Source: CAZUFB01 sp964619775
GTDB taxonomy: Bacteria; Actinomycetota; Coriobacteriia; Coriobacteriales; UMGS124
Length of the DNA: 64,000 nucleotides
Direction of reading: 5' to 3'
Assembly: GCA_964619775.1 (NCBI GenBank)
Contig: CAZUFB010000001.1
Coordinates: 48,954-112,953 of the forward strand
The number at the start of each line of letters is the position of its first letter. Position 1 is the stretch's first letter. The notes below the pieces were generated by a model. That model was not told the DNA's origin. It ran no database searches and saw only the letters and a program-made list of their open reading frames with translations. The translations under genes were made by a program, and so were the position numbers. Below are positions 7,556 through 17,400 of the stretch, one piece after another.

Positions 7556-10056
7556 TACCCGATGCGCTCGAACAGATGGCCCGAGTTGGCGCCGTGCTCG
7601 CGCGGGGCGGGGGCGCGTCCGGCACGGGCGGCCTCGAGCGCGCGGACGGCCCGCGCGACGGCGCGCCCGGCCTCTTCGGGTGCGAGCAGCTGGGCGTCCA
7701 CCATGAAGCGTTCCACCCCGAAGACGAGCAGCTCGGGGATCTGGGGAGTCGCGTCGAGGGGGCTTACCTGCCACAGGCGGGAACGTCCCAGCTCGTCGCT
7801 TGTCACATACGATGGGCGGTCGAACTCGTCGCGCAGGGTCAGGCGCATGCGTCGACGCGTGCAGGTGCGGCAGCTCTGGGCGCAGTCGCCCATCGACTGC
7901 AGGATGCAGTGCTCGGTGGTCATCGTGCGCAGGTGCCCCGAGACGACGATGCCCAGGGGAATCTCCGAGGCGCGGGCAAGCGCGGCGATTTCGAGCAGCT
8001 CCAGCTCGGGCGAAAGCCACAGGCCCTGCGCCCCGGCCGAGGCGAGCTCGCGGACGGCGGCATGGTTGTGCAGCGGGACCGTGTGCCACAGCCAGGGGCG
8101 CGCGCCGCGCTCCACGGCGAGGTCGAGCCACGAGACCGTTCCGCAGACGACCGGCATCCCCGCGGCGACAAGCCCCGCGAGGCGCCGGACGTCGGACGCG
8201 CGACTCACCTCGCCGAACACGGGCACCACGCCCGCAGGCCATTCCGTGCCGCTGCCGGCCAGGTCGGGACGACAGCTCGCCCCCGGGCCGAGCACGAGAT
8301 CGTCGGCGGGCGCGTAGACGGCGTCGGCCCCGGCGGCCGTCGCGGCGCGCGCGGCGTCCGGCGAGGTCACGAGCGCGCATATGCGGCCCCGTCCTGCCTC
8401 GGCGCCCGACTGGCGGGCGGGCGACGGCGCCTTCAGGCTGAACGGTGCGTCGATGAGCGTGGCCGCGCGCTTATCCCACGGCGCAAGCAGCGCCTGCCGC
8501 AGCGCCTCGACCGCCTCGGCGCGCACCGCGTGCACGGCCGAGAAGCCCATGCCCGCACCTTCGTCGAGCTCGATTTCCCATGAGACGGCCTCGAACGGGC
8601 TCGTCCCGAAGCGCCCCACGTGCTCGCGCAGGTCGTCGGCGCTCACCGGTCGGGTGCGGGCCGGCTCCACGATGAAGCCTTCCGCCCGTGCGCGCACGGG
8701 CAGGTCCCCCAGCGCCGGATGGCCGTCGCCCGGCAGCGTCTCGAGCTCCACGCAGAAGGGCACGCCGATGCGCGCCGTGACCCTCGCGATCACGCGGCGT
8801 TTGCGCGGCCAGGTGCGCGCGGCGAAGGAGCGGGCCTGCGCCATGCCCGCCTCGCTGCGGATGACGCGCACCGGGCATCCCGTGCCCATGGCGCGCGGCA
8901 GGCGCACGCCGAGCTCGGTGTGCGCGTCGGCGTCGCGCGGGGCGGGCACGGTCACGTAGTCGTCGAAACGGTCCGGGTTGCGCACTTCAAGCAGATCGCC
9001 CTCGCCCACCGGCTCCGTCAGCCCCAGAACGGTCGTGCGCCCCTCGACGCGCGCGACCGACCCGGCAAGCTGGCCGCGGTTGTTGCCGCGTTCGTAGGAC
9101 ATCATCTCGTTGCCGCTGCGCCCGTGCAGGTAGGCGTCGGTGAAGTCGCGGTTGAACGCGCGGGCGAGCGAGCGCATCACGGAGGCGTCGGCCTGCGGCT
9201 CCCGCCCGGCGGCGAGCTCGTCGAGGGCGCGACGGTAGGCCCCCACGACCGTGCCCACATAGTCGGGAGCCTTCATGCGCCCCTCCACCTTGAGCGCCCC
9301 GCAGCCCGCGTCCACAAGGGCCTGGAGGTCGTCGATCGTGCAGTTGTCGCGCGGCGACAGCAGGCGCGTGCCGTTCGCGCGCGCCTGCTGCCGGCCCTGC
9401 GCGTCCACCAAGCGGTAGGGCAGGCGGCAGGGTTGCCGGCACAGCCCGCGGTTGGCCGACCTGCCGCGCTGCACGCTGCTCAGCAGGCATTCGCCCGAAT
9501 AGCAGACGCACAGCGCCCCGTGTCCAAAAACCTCGAGTTCCGCCCCTTCGTGCGAACAGGCCTCGATCTCCATGAGCGACAGCTCGCGCGACAGCGTGAC
9601 CCGTTCGCAGCCATGTCGGCGGGCGAAGCGCACGCCGCGCGGGTCGTGCACGTTGGCCTGGGTGGAAAGATGCAGCTCGAGCTCGGGCCACAGCTCGCGC
9701 ACAAGGCGCAGCAGCCCCCAGTCCTGCACGATGAAGGCGTCGGCGCCCGCCGCGGCGCAGTCGTGCACAAGGCGCAGGGCGTCGGCGAGCTCGTCTTCGC
9801 GGACAAGGATGTTCGCCGTCACGTAGACGCGCGTCCCGGCGAGGTGTGCCATCCGGCACGCCTCGGCGAACTCGTCGAGCGTGAGGTTGTCGGCGTTGCG
9901 CCGCGCGTTGAACGCCCCCGTGCCGCAGTACACTGCGTCGGCGCCCGCGGCGAGCGCCGCCTTGAACGCGTCGAGCGTGCCGGCCGGGGCGAGCAGCTCG
10001 GGCAGGCGGCGTGCGGAAGGGGCGGGGGCGGTGTCCGGGACGTTCGCATGGGGCAT
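7555..10056 (-). CDS. Peptidase U32 family protein (RlhA/YdcP-like, long form)
   Basis: 833 residues. The N-terminal half starts ELLAPAGTLDAFKAALAAGADAVYCG and contains the signature GALCVCYSGECLLSS...NRGLCRQPC with cysteines at 183, 190, 206 and 210, the Fe-S or metal site of the family. The C-terminal half matches the long form with an extra collagenase-like domain and a second Cys cluster (CILQSMGDCAQSCRTC). Relatives include RlhA, which hydroxylates a cytidine in 23S rRNA, and others acting in tRNA hydroxylation or ubiquinone synthesis; true peptidase activity is doubtful. The frame extends far upstream across the tgt region, so I chose the ATG just before family similarity begins; the best ribosome site (CAGGAG) is rather far, 14 bases. 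Divergent from tgt. Confidence 0.85.
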   Translation of the reverse strand: MPHANVPDTAPAPSARRLPELLAPAGTLDAFKAALAAGADAVYCGTGAFNARRNADNLTLDEFAEACRMAHLAGTRVYVTANILVREDELADALRLVHDCAAAGADAFIVQDWGLLRLVRELWPELELHLSTQANVHDPRGVRFARRHGCERVTLSRELSLMEIEACSHEGAELEVFGHGALCVCYSGECLLSSVQRGRSANRGLCRQPCRLPYRLVDAQGRQQARANGTRLLSPRDNCTIDDLQALVDAGCGALKVEGRMKAPDYVGTVVGAYRRALDELAAGREPQADASVMRSLARAFNRDFTDAYLHGRSGNEMMSYERGNNRGQLAGSVARVEGRTTVLGLTEPVGEGDLLEVRNPDRFDDYVTVPAPRDADAHTELGVRLPRAMGTGCPVRVIRSEAGMAQARSFAARTWPRKRRVIARVTARIGVPFCVELETLPGDGHPALGDLPVRARAEGFIVEPARTRPVSADDLREHVGRFGTSPFEAVSWEIELDEGAGMGFSAVHAVRAEAVEALRQALLAPWDKRAATLIDAPFSLKAPSPARQSGAEAGRGRICALVTSPDAARAATAAGADAVYAPADDLVLGPGASCRPDLAGSGTEWPAGVVPVFGEVSRASDVRRLAGLVAAGMPVVCGTVSWLDLAVERGARPWLWHTVPLHNHAAVRELASAGAQGLWLSPELELLEIAALARASEIPLGIVVSGHLRTMTTEHCILQSMGDCAQSCRTCTRRRMRLTLRDEFDRPSYVTSDELGRSRLWQVSPLDATPQIPELLVFGVERFMVDAQLLAPEEAGRAVARAVRALEAARAGRAPAPREHGANSGHLFERIG

Positions 10057-10377
10057 GGCGCAGGTCTCAACTCCTGGGGACGGGGCGACGGGTGCGCGGA
10101 CGGCATGTCCGATCGACGGTGAGGAAAGCGGCATCGTAGCAGGTCGCTGTGAAACTCTCGCGTACGGTTTGTCCTGCGGTTGCGGGCCGCGACGGAAGAC
10201 GGGGCGGCCCCGCTTGTCCGCCGAGCGGTTTTGGCCCCCTTGTGCCCGGCCGCCGCCCTGTGCGGCCGTCGGGCCGGTACGGGTATACTGTTCCCCGGCC
10301 TTGGCGAAAAAAGCCGCAGGCGGGCGGTGCCGCGGCGCTTCTGCCCGATGCGGCGCATACGAGAAAGGACCACGTGC
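10057..10377. other. Divergent control region between the U32 gene and tgt
   Basis: 321 bases without a convincing gene. The only clear signal is a plus-strand -10 GGGTATACT near 10281-10289. Codon-like reading frames cross it on both strands but show no family similarity. Confidence 0.5.
10284..10289 (+). promoter_or_regulatory. -10 element for tgt
   Basis: TATACT, a perfect or near-perfect -10 hexamer in otherwise GC-rich DNA, about 90 bases before the tgt start. No good -35 lies 16-18 bases upstream. Confidence 0.4.
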
Positions 10378-11610
10378 GTGCCATTCGACGATACGGCCCC
10401 CCAGGCATCGGCCCGGCCCTGCGACCGTCGCGCCCCCGACCCGCTCTCCGTCACCCGTCCGGGCACCAACGGCAGGGAAGCGCTTTTTTCCTATGAGGTC
10501 TTGGCCGAGGACCCCCGGACCCACGCCCGCGCCGGCGTCCTCCACACCGCCCATGGCGACATCTTCACACCGGTTTTCATGCCGGTCGGCACCAAGGGCA
10601 CGGTCAAGGGCCTGCTGCCCGGCATCGTCGAAAGCCTCGGCGCGCAGATCGTGCTTGCCAACACCTACCACCTTGAGATGCGCCCAGGATCGCGCACGGT
10701 CGAGGAGCTCGGCGGCCTGCACGCGTTCATGCGCTGGGAACGCCCCATCCTCACCGACTCGGGCGGTTTTCAGGTATTTTCCCATGGCGACCTTGTGAAG
10801 CTGGAGGACGAGGGCGTCACGTTCCGCGCCGACGACTACGACGGCGGCAAGGTCTTCTGGACGCCCGAGGAGAACATGGCCGTCCAGCAGCGCCTGGGGG
10901 CCGACATCGTGATGCAGCTCGACCAGTGCCCGGGCTACCCGGCCGACCGCGCCTTTGTGGAGCGGGCGGTGGAGCTGTCGAGCATGTGGGCCGAGCGCTG
11001 TTTCGCGGCGCATACGAAGGCCGACCAGGCCCTGTTCGGTATCGTGCAGGGCGGTATGCACCTCGACTTGCGCCTGCGCAGCCTGCGTCACCTCGAGGAG
11101 TGCGGCGACTTCCCCGGCTACGGCATCGGCGGCTACTCGGTGGGGGAGGACCACGAGGTCATGTTCGAGACGCTCGCCCCCCTGGCTTCGGAGCATATGC
11201 CGCGCTCCAAGCCGCGCTACCTCATGGGCGTGGGCAACCCCACGACGCTCGTGCGGGCCGTGGCCTGCGGCATCGACATGTTCGACTGCGTGCTGCCCAC
11301 CCGTACGGCGCGCGCAGGCACGGCGTTTTCGAGCACGGGGCGGATGAACCTCAAGAACGCCAAGTACGCGCACGACGCCGGCCCGCTCGACCCGGGGTGC
11401 ACGTGCCCGGTGTGCACGGGGGGGTATGCGCGCGGCTACATCCGCCACCTCGTGACGCAGCGGGAGATGCTCGGCGGCATCCTGCTGTCGATGCACAACG
11501 TCCATTTTTTGGTGAACCTCATGGACCGTGCGCGCCAAGCCATCGTGGAAGGCCGCTATCGGGCGTTCGTGGACGATTGGATGGCAAGCGAGGCCGCGTC
11601 CGACTACTAG
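10378..11610 (+). CDS. tgt: tRNA-guanine transglycosylase
   Basis: 410 residues from a GTG start with GAGAAAGGA 8 bases before it. Core motifs: PVFMPVGTKGTVKGL, TDSGGFQVFS (catalytic Asp), GIVQGG, GIGGYSVGE, FDCVLPTRTARAG (nucleophile Asp) and the zinc site CTCPVC with a following His (IRHLV). Bacterial Tgt swaps guanine-34 of Asp, Asn, His and Tyr tRNAs for the queuine precursor preQ1. No preQ1 synthesis gene or queA is in the window. An ATG 30 bases upstream is possible but has no ribosome site. The next gene is secD, 228 bases downstream, a common neighbour because yajC-secD often follows tgt; yajC itself is not seen here. Confidence 0.95.
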   Translation: MPFDDTAPQASARPCDRRAPDPLSVTRPGTNGREALFSYEVLAEDPRTHARAGVLHTAHGDIFTPVFMPVGTKGTVKGLLPGIVESLGAQIVLANTYHLEMRPGSRTVEELGGLHAFMRWERPILTDSGGFQVFSHGDLVKLEDEGVTFRADDYDGGKVFWTPEENMAVQQRLGADIVMQLDQCPGYPADRAFVERAVELSSMWAERCFAAHTKADQALFGIVQGGMHLDLRLRSLRHLEECGDFPGYGIGGYSVGEDHEVMFETLAPLASEHMPRSKPRYLMGVGNPTTLVRAVACGIDMFDCVLPTRTARAGTAFSSTGRMNLKNAKYAHDAGPLDPGCTCPVCTGGYARGYIRHLVTQREMLGGILLSMHNVHFLVNLMDRARQAIVEGRYRAFVDDWMASEAASDY

Positions 11611-11736
11611 GCTGCCTGGTTTTTGAGGGGGTGCCGATTCGACGCGGTCGCGGGCTGCCTCCGACCATGTCTTTGGAACATGTGGGCGCCCTTATGCAGG
11701 ATTGCATTTGACGCGCCTGCCCGGTTGGCGGAGCGC

Positions 11737-11742
11737 TATACT
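11737..11742 (+). promoter_or_regulatory. -10 element for the secD operon
   Basis: TATACT about 100 bases before secD. TTGACG occurs 23 bases upstream, too far for normal spacing, so the -35 is unclear. The rest of the 228-base gap after tgt shows no gene. Confidence 0.4.
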
Positions 11743-11838
11743 ATTTCGCCATATGACCCGAAACGGGCGCCCCCTGCGTCTTGGCCCGACTGCCGAGACG
11801 TCGCGGGGCGTCCGGCGTATGCATACGGAAGGTAGCGC

Positions 11839-13386
11839 ATGCCGAACAACGAGAAGAAGGGGTCCCGCAGCGCCGCCGCCGCGTGGGCCGAAACGACGAG
11901 CGGCGGCCGCAGGACGCGCGGCAAGGACGCCAAGCAGCCGAAGCGCCGCAGACAGAGGAAGGGCAGGAGGTACCTGCCGGCGGAGGTGCGCCGCTACCGG
12001 GGCACGCTGGTGGTGCTGCTGGTCATCTTGGCGGTGTGCGCCGTCGGCTTCTGGCCGCTCGACCAGAAGATCACCCAGGGCCTCGACATCCAGGGCGGCG
12101 TCTCGGTGACGATGACGGCGAGCAAGTCCGACGGCAGCGCCGTGACGCAGGACGACCTCGCCTCGGCGGTGGCCGTCGTCACGAGCCGCGTCAACGCCCT
12201 GGGCGCCAGCGAGGCGACGGTCCAGAGCCAGGGGTCCGACCAGATCCTCATCCAGATCCCCGGCGCCACCGACGCCCAGCAGGTCATCGACACGGTGGGC
12301 GCCACGGGCACTCTCGAGTTCGTCGACCTCAACGACATCGCCGACCAGGACGCCCGTGCGCGCATCCTCAACGGCGAGACGGGGGTCGAGCTCGAGGCGG
12401 GCACCTACACTGCGTTCATGACCGGCGAGCAGATCGAGAGCGTCACTATCAGCCAGCAGTCGCAAAGCAGCGCCTACTACGCGGTGAACCTGCACCTCAA
12501 CAGCGAAGGCACTGCCGCTTTCGCCGAGGTCACGAGCGTTCTTGCCCCCACCAACGGACAGATAGCCATCGTGCTCGACGGCGTGGTGCAGTCGGCCCCC
12601 TCCGTGCAGTCGGCCATCACCGACGGCGAGGTCTCCATCACGGGCTACTACACGCTCGAGGACGCCCAGTCGCTGCGCACGGTGCTCGAGTCGGGCGCGC
12701 TGCCCGTGACGCTCGAGTACTCCGAGTCGAGCTACGTCGGCCCCACGCTGGGCCAGGACTCGCTCTTCCAGGGTTTGGTCGCGGTCGTGGTGGGTTTTGC
12801 GGTCATCCTCGCGTACCTGCTGTTCTTCTACCGCGGCCTTGGTCTCATCACGGCCGGCGCGCTTGTGGTGTTCGGCATCGTCTACCTGGGTCTGTGCGCC
12901 CTGCTGTCATCGGCGGGGCTGTTCGCGCTGTCGCTGCCGGGGTTGGCGGGCGTCGTGCTCACCATCGGCATGGCGGCCGACTCGTCCATCCTGGTGCTCG
13001 AGCGCTTCCGCGAGGAGCTGCGCAGCGGCACGGGCGTGGCGCAGGCTTCGGTCAGCGGCTCCAAGCACGGCATCGGCACCGCGATCGACGCGGGCGTCGT
13101 CTCGCTCATCTCGGCCGTCGGCCTGTTCGCGATCTCCACCGGCTCGGTGCGCGGCTTTGCCCTGACGCTGGGCATGGGCGTGCTGTGCTCGTTCTTCACG
13201 CTGCTGTGCTTCACTTCGCCGGCGCTGCGCCTGCTCGGCCGGAAGGCCATCGACGCGCACCCCGGATTCTGGGGCGTACGCGGGGACATCGAGGAGGGCC
13301 GCCGGGGCACGCGCCCCGGCGCGGGCAAGGACGCGGCGTTGCCTTCGGCCGCGCCGGCCGTGAAGGGGGGTGGTCTCGATGCGTAG
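11839..13386 (+). CDS. secD: Protein translocase subunit SecD
   Basis: 515 residues. A basic cytoplasmic N-terminus leads to one membrane helix (about residues 54-75), then the diagnostic GLDIQGGVSV, a large exported domain and five C-terminal membrane helices (GLVAVVVGFAVILAYLLFFYR onward, including ADSSILVLERFREELRSG). SecD works with SecF to finish Sec-dependent export using the proton gradient. GGAAGGTAG precedes the ATG. The stop codon overlaps the secF start (ATGCGTAG), so the two are translationally coupled. The Lys/Arg-rich first 50 residues are longer than in many relatives. Confidence 0.95.
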   Translation: MPNNEKKGSRSAAAAWAETTSGGRRTRGKDAKQPKRRRQRKGRRYLPAEVRRYRGTLVVLLVILAVCAVGFWPLDQKITQGLDIQGGVSVTMTASKSDGSAVTQDDLASAVAVVTSRVNALGASEATVQSQGSDQILIQIPGATDAQQVIDTVGATGTLEFVDLNDIADQDARARILNGETGVELEAGTYTAFMTGEQIESVTISQQSQSSAYYAVNLHLNSEGTAAFAEVTSVLAPTNGQIAIVLDGVVQSAPSVQSAITDGEVSITGYYTLEDAQSLRTVLESGALPVTLEYSESSYVGPTLGQDSLFQGLVAVVVGFAVILAYLLFFYRGLGLITAGALVVFGIVYLGLCALLSSAGLFALSLPGLAGVVLTIGMAADSSILVLERFREELRSGTGVAQASVSGSKHGIGTAIDAGVVSLISAVGLFAISTGSVRGFALTLGMGVLCSFFTLLCFTSPALRLLGRKAIDAHPGFWGVRGDIEEGRRGTRPGAGKDAALPSAAPAVKGGGLDA

Positions 13387-14446
13387 CCACTTCCGCCGCG
13401 AGATCCAGTTCGTGAAGCACCGCAACGTCCTGTTCGCCATCTCGGCCGTGCTTGTCGTGGCCGCCCTCGCAGGCCTGCTCGTGCGCGGCCTCAACTTCGG
13501 CATCGACTTCCTCGGCGGCACGCAGATCACTTTCAACGACACCGGCGAAATCTCGATCTCCGAGATGCGCGAGGCCTTCTCCGACGCCGGCGTGAGCGAC
13601 GCCGTCATCCAGACAACGACGACCAACGACGTGGCCGGTTTCATGGTGCGCACCTCCGAGACCGACCCGTCGCAGGCCAACGTCGTGGCCGGTGAGGTGG
13701 CCTCCGCGCTTGGCCTGGCCGACGACTCCTACAGTGTGCGCACCATCGGCCCCAACTGGGGAAGCAACGTGACCCGCTCGATGGCCGTCGCGTTCGTCGT
13801 GGTCATCGCGCTCATCGTGCTGTTCGTCTCCATCCGCTACGAGTTCAAGATGGCGCTCATGGGCGTGCTGTCGCTCGTGCAGGTGCTCGTCATCGTCGCG
13901 GGCATCTACGCCTGGACGCAGTTCGAGGTCACCCCCAACGTCGTCGCGGCGCTGCTCACCATCATGGGCTACTGCCTCTACGACACCGTGGTGGTGTTCA
14001 ACCGCGTCAACGAGAACATCCGCACGCTCAAAGACGGCGTGCACCGCACCGCGCTGCAGATTACCAACTGGTCGGAGAACCAGGTCATCGTGCGCTCCAT
14101 CAACACGGCGCTCACGAGCGTGGTCCCGGTTTTGGCGATGCTCGTCTTCGGCGGGGAGACGCTCAAGAGCTTCGCGTTTGCAATGGTCGTGGGCCTGGTG
14201 CTGGGCGCCTACTCGTCCATCGCCTTGGCTGCCCCGGCCTATGCGCTGTGGAAGGGCCGCGAGCCGCAATGGCGCGACGCCGAGGCCAAATACGGCGAGA
14301 AGGCCGCCCTCAAGGCGGCGGCCGAGTCCTCCGCGCACGCCGCCCCGGCCAAAGGGGCTCCGACCTCCGGCCAGTCCGACGCGTCCGGCCAGCAGGGGCA
14401 GCGCGGGCAGAAGCCCAAGTCCAAGAAGAAGAACAGGGTCGTGTAA
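13379..14446 (+). CDS. secF: Protein translocase subunit SecF
   Basis: 355 residues. Starts RSHFRREIQFVKHRNVLFAIS and carries the SecF signature GIDFLGGTQI, an exported domain and the membrane helices with YDTVVVFNRVNEN. It partners SecD in the membrane. I chose the ATG with AAGGGGGG eight bases upstream; a GTG three codons earlier is less likely. The C-terminal tail is Ala/Gln/Lys-rich and hydrophilic. Its stop overlaps the next gene's start by one base (TAATG), so recJ is coupled to the secretion genes. Confidence 0.95.
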   Translation: MRSHFRREIQFVKHRNVLFAISAVLVVAALAGLLVRGLNFGIDFLGGTQITFNDTGEISISEMREAFSDAGVSDAVIQTTTTNDVAGFMVRTSETDPSQANVVAGEVASALGLADDSYSVRTIGPNWGSNVTRSMAVAFVVVIALIVLFVSIRYEFKMALMGVLSLVQVLVIVAGIYAWTQFEVTPNVVAALLTIMGYCLYDTVVVFNRVNENIRTLKDGVHRTALQITNWSENQVIVRSINTALTSVVPVLAMLVFGGETLKSFAFAMVVGLVLGAYSSIALAAPAYALWKGREPQWRDAEAKYGEKAALKAAAESSAHAAPAKGAPTSGQSDASGQQGQRGQKPKSKKKNRVV

Positions 14447-17400
14447 TGGCGTCTCTTTCGCGCAGCAAGCGCTGGGAACTCATACCCTACGACCCGCAGG
14501 CGGCCGAGTGCATCGAGGCCGCCTGCGGGGTGACCCCGCTCGTGGCCCGCATCATGGCGGGCCGCGGCATATCCGAGGCGGAGGAGGCGCGGACCTTCCT
14601 CACGCCGTCGCTCGACCGCGACTGGGAGGACCCGCTGCTCATCCCCGGGCTTTCCGAGGTGGTCGACCGCCTTGAGCGCGCCGTCTCCTCCGGCGAGGAC
14701 GTGGCCGTCTTCGGCGACTTCGACGTCGACGGCATCAGCGCCACCTGCCTGCTCACGAGCGCCCTGCGCGAGCTGGGGGCCTCGGTCACCCCGTTCATCC
14801 CGCGGCGTTTCGACGAGGGCTACGGCCTGTCGGCTGCGGCGGTCGAACGCCTGCTCGAGCTGGTGCGCCCCGGCCTCATCGTGACGGTCGACACGGGCAT
14901 CGCCGCCGCCGAGGAGGTCGCCGCGCTGCTCGAGGCCGGCATCGACGTCGCCGTCACCGACCACCACGAGCCGGGCGACCTGGTGCCGCGGGGTGTGCCG
15001 GTATGCGACCCCAAGCTCGACCCGGCGTGCCCCTCGCGCGAGCTGGCCGGCGTGGGCGTCGCCCTCAAGGTGGTCTGCGTGCTCGGCGCGCGCCTCGGCC
15101 GGCCAGACCTGTGGCGCACCTACACCGACATCGCCACGCTGGGCACCGTGAGCGACATGATGCTGCTCTCCGGCGAGAACCGCTCTCTGGTGGCGGAGGG
15201 CATCCAGCGCATGCGCTCCGTGCAGCGCCGCGGCCTTGCGGCGCTTGCCGCGCAGGCGCGCCGCTCGCTCGACGCGATGACGGCCGACGACCTGGCCTTC
15301 TCGCTCATCCCGCGCCTCAACGCCGCCGGCCGCATGGACGACCCGGCCGTCGCCCTCGATCTGCTCATGGCCGACGACCCCGTCCGGGCCGAGGCCTTGG
15401 CCGAGCGGCTCGAGGCCATCAATCGGGAGCGGCGCTCCATCGAGGCGGAGCTGGCCGAGGAGGCCACCGCGATGGTCGAGGCCACCTACGACGGCGGCCG
15501 CGTGGTCGTCGTGGGGGGCGAGGGCTGGCACGAGGGCGTCAAGGGCATCGTCGCAAGCCGCCTGGTCGCGCGCTACCACGTGCCGGTGCTCATCTTCACC
15601 ATCAGCGACGGCATCGCGCGCGGATCGGGCCGGTCGGTGGGCCAGGTCAACCTGTTCCACGCCGTCGAGCAGTGCGCCGACCTGCTCGTGCGTTTCGGAG
15701 GGCACGCCGGCGCCGTGGGCGTCACGCTCGAGGCGGGCAACCTCGACGCCTTCCGCGATCGCATGCAGGAGGTCCTTGGGGCCCTGCCGCAAGACGACTT
15801 CGAGGACCGCAGCCCCGTCTCCGCCCAGGTGGGCCTGTCCGAGATGACGGCGGAGACCGTCGGGTCGCTCGCGGTGATGCAGCCGTTCGGCCAAGGCAAC
15901 GAGGTCCCCCTGCTCGCCGCCACCGGGGTGACGATGGGGGAGCGCCGCCGCCGCGGCGAGGACGGCCGCCACTTCTCGTTCGTCGCGAGCGACGCGTCGG
16001 GCAGCGTGCCGTGCATCATGTTCAACGCCCATGACGTCGAGGAGCTCGCCGAATACGACGGCGCGGTCGACATCGTGTTCGAGCCCAAAGTGGAGGTCTG
16101 GCAGGGCCGCATCAGCTGCAAGCTTCACGTCAAGGACGTGCTGCGCCGCGACGACCCCGAACCTTCCGGTGTCTCCACCGCCACCGTCGCGCTGGTGGAC
16201 GACCTGTTCGAGCGCGCCGAGGAGTTCCTCAACGAAAGCGAGCTCGCGGGGCTGGCCAACGCCCGCCAGTTCCACACCAAGGTCGTCGGCGTCACCTTCG
16301 AAGGGCGCCAGGGTGTCGCGCGCGGGCTTACGGCCGGGCAGCGCCTGCTTGTGGTGCGCGAGCCCGACAACCCCCACGACCCGTTTGCCGTGGCCGTGCA
16401 CACCGAGGACGGCCGGGCCGTGGGCTACCTCAAACGCCTCGTGGCCGCCGCGATCGCGCCGCAGATAGACCGCGGGGCAGGCTACGAGGCCACCGTGCAG
16501 AACGTGTCCGGCGGCCAGGACGAGACGCGTCCCCTGGGCGTCAACATCCTCGTGCGCGTGCGCGAGGGCGCCGCCTCGACCGACGAGCTCTCCGTCGTGC
16601 GCGAGCGCTCGGGGGAGCGCGCCCGTCTGGGGGCCCTCGACACCGAGAGCCTCACCGAGGAGTTGCGCCGCCTGCTCATCGGCGAGCACGACCTGCTGCC
16701 CGCGCAGGCCCGTGCGCTTGCCAACCTCGATGCCGGCGTCAGCACGCTGTGCGTCATGGCCACGGGACGCGGCAAGTCGCTCATCTTCCACGTACACGCC
16801 GCCCGCTGCGCGCTCATGAGCAACCGCGCGAGCGTGTTCGTGTACCCGCTGCGCGCCCTGGTGTCCGACCAGGCGTTCCATCTGGGCCAGGTCTTCGACC
16901 GGCTCGGCATGGTCACCCGCGTGCTTACCGGCGAGACGCGTCTGGAGGAGCGCGACGCGGTGTTCGACGGACTGGCGGCTGGCGAGGTCGACATCGTGCT
17001 CACCACCCCCGAGTTCCTTGCCATACACTCGCGCTCGTTCGCCCGCTCGGGCCGCGTGGGTTTCGTCGTCGTCGACGAGGCGCACCACGCCGGCCAAGCC
17101 AAGGGCGGCGCGCGGCCCGCCTACCTCGACATGCCGCGCGTGCTTGACGAGCTGGGCCGCCCAACGACGCTTGCCGTGACCGCAACCGCAAGCGCCCCGG
17201 TCGCCTCCGAGATCCGCCGGCTGCTCGGCATCGGCGAGGAGGGCCTCGTGCTCGACCCGTCGCACCGTCCCAACCTGCACGTCCTCGACGAGCGCGGCGG
17301 CATGGGGCGCGACGACCGCCTTGTGAGCCTGCTGGCCTCCGGCGCCAAGACGCTCGTCTACGTCAACTCGCGCGAGCAGACCGTCGCCCTAGCCCGGACC

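Noticed and set aside
10057..11538. A minus-strand extension of the U32 protein by nearly 500 residues
   Set aside because: The added part lies opposite tgt and shows no U32 similarity; the family start is inside.
14239..17280. A 1013-residue open frame on the minus strand opposite recJ
   Set aside because: Low-complexity Arg/His/Val composition without any family motif; it mirrors the codon pattern of the GC-rich plus-strand gene.
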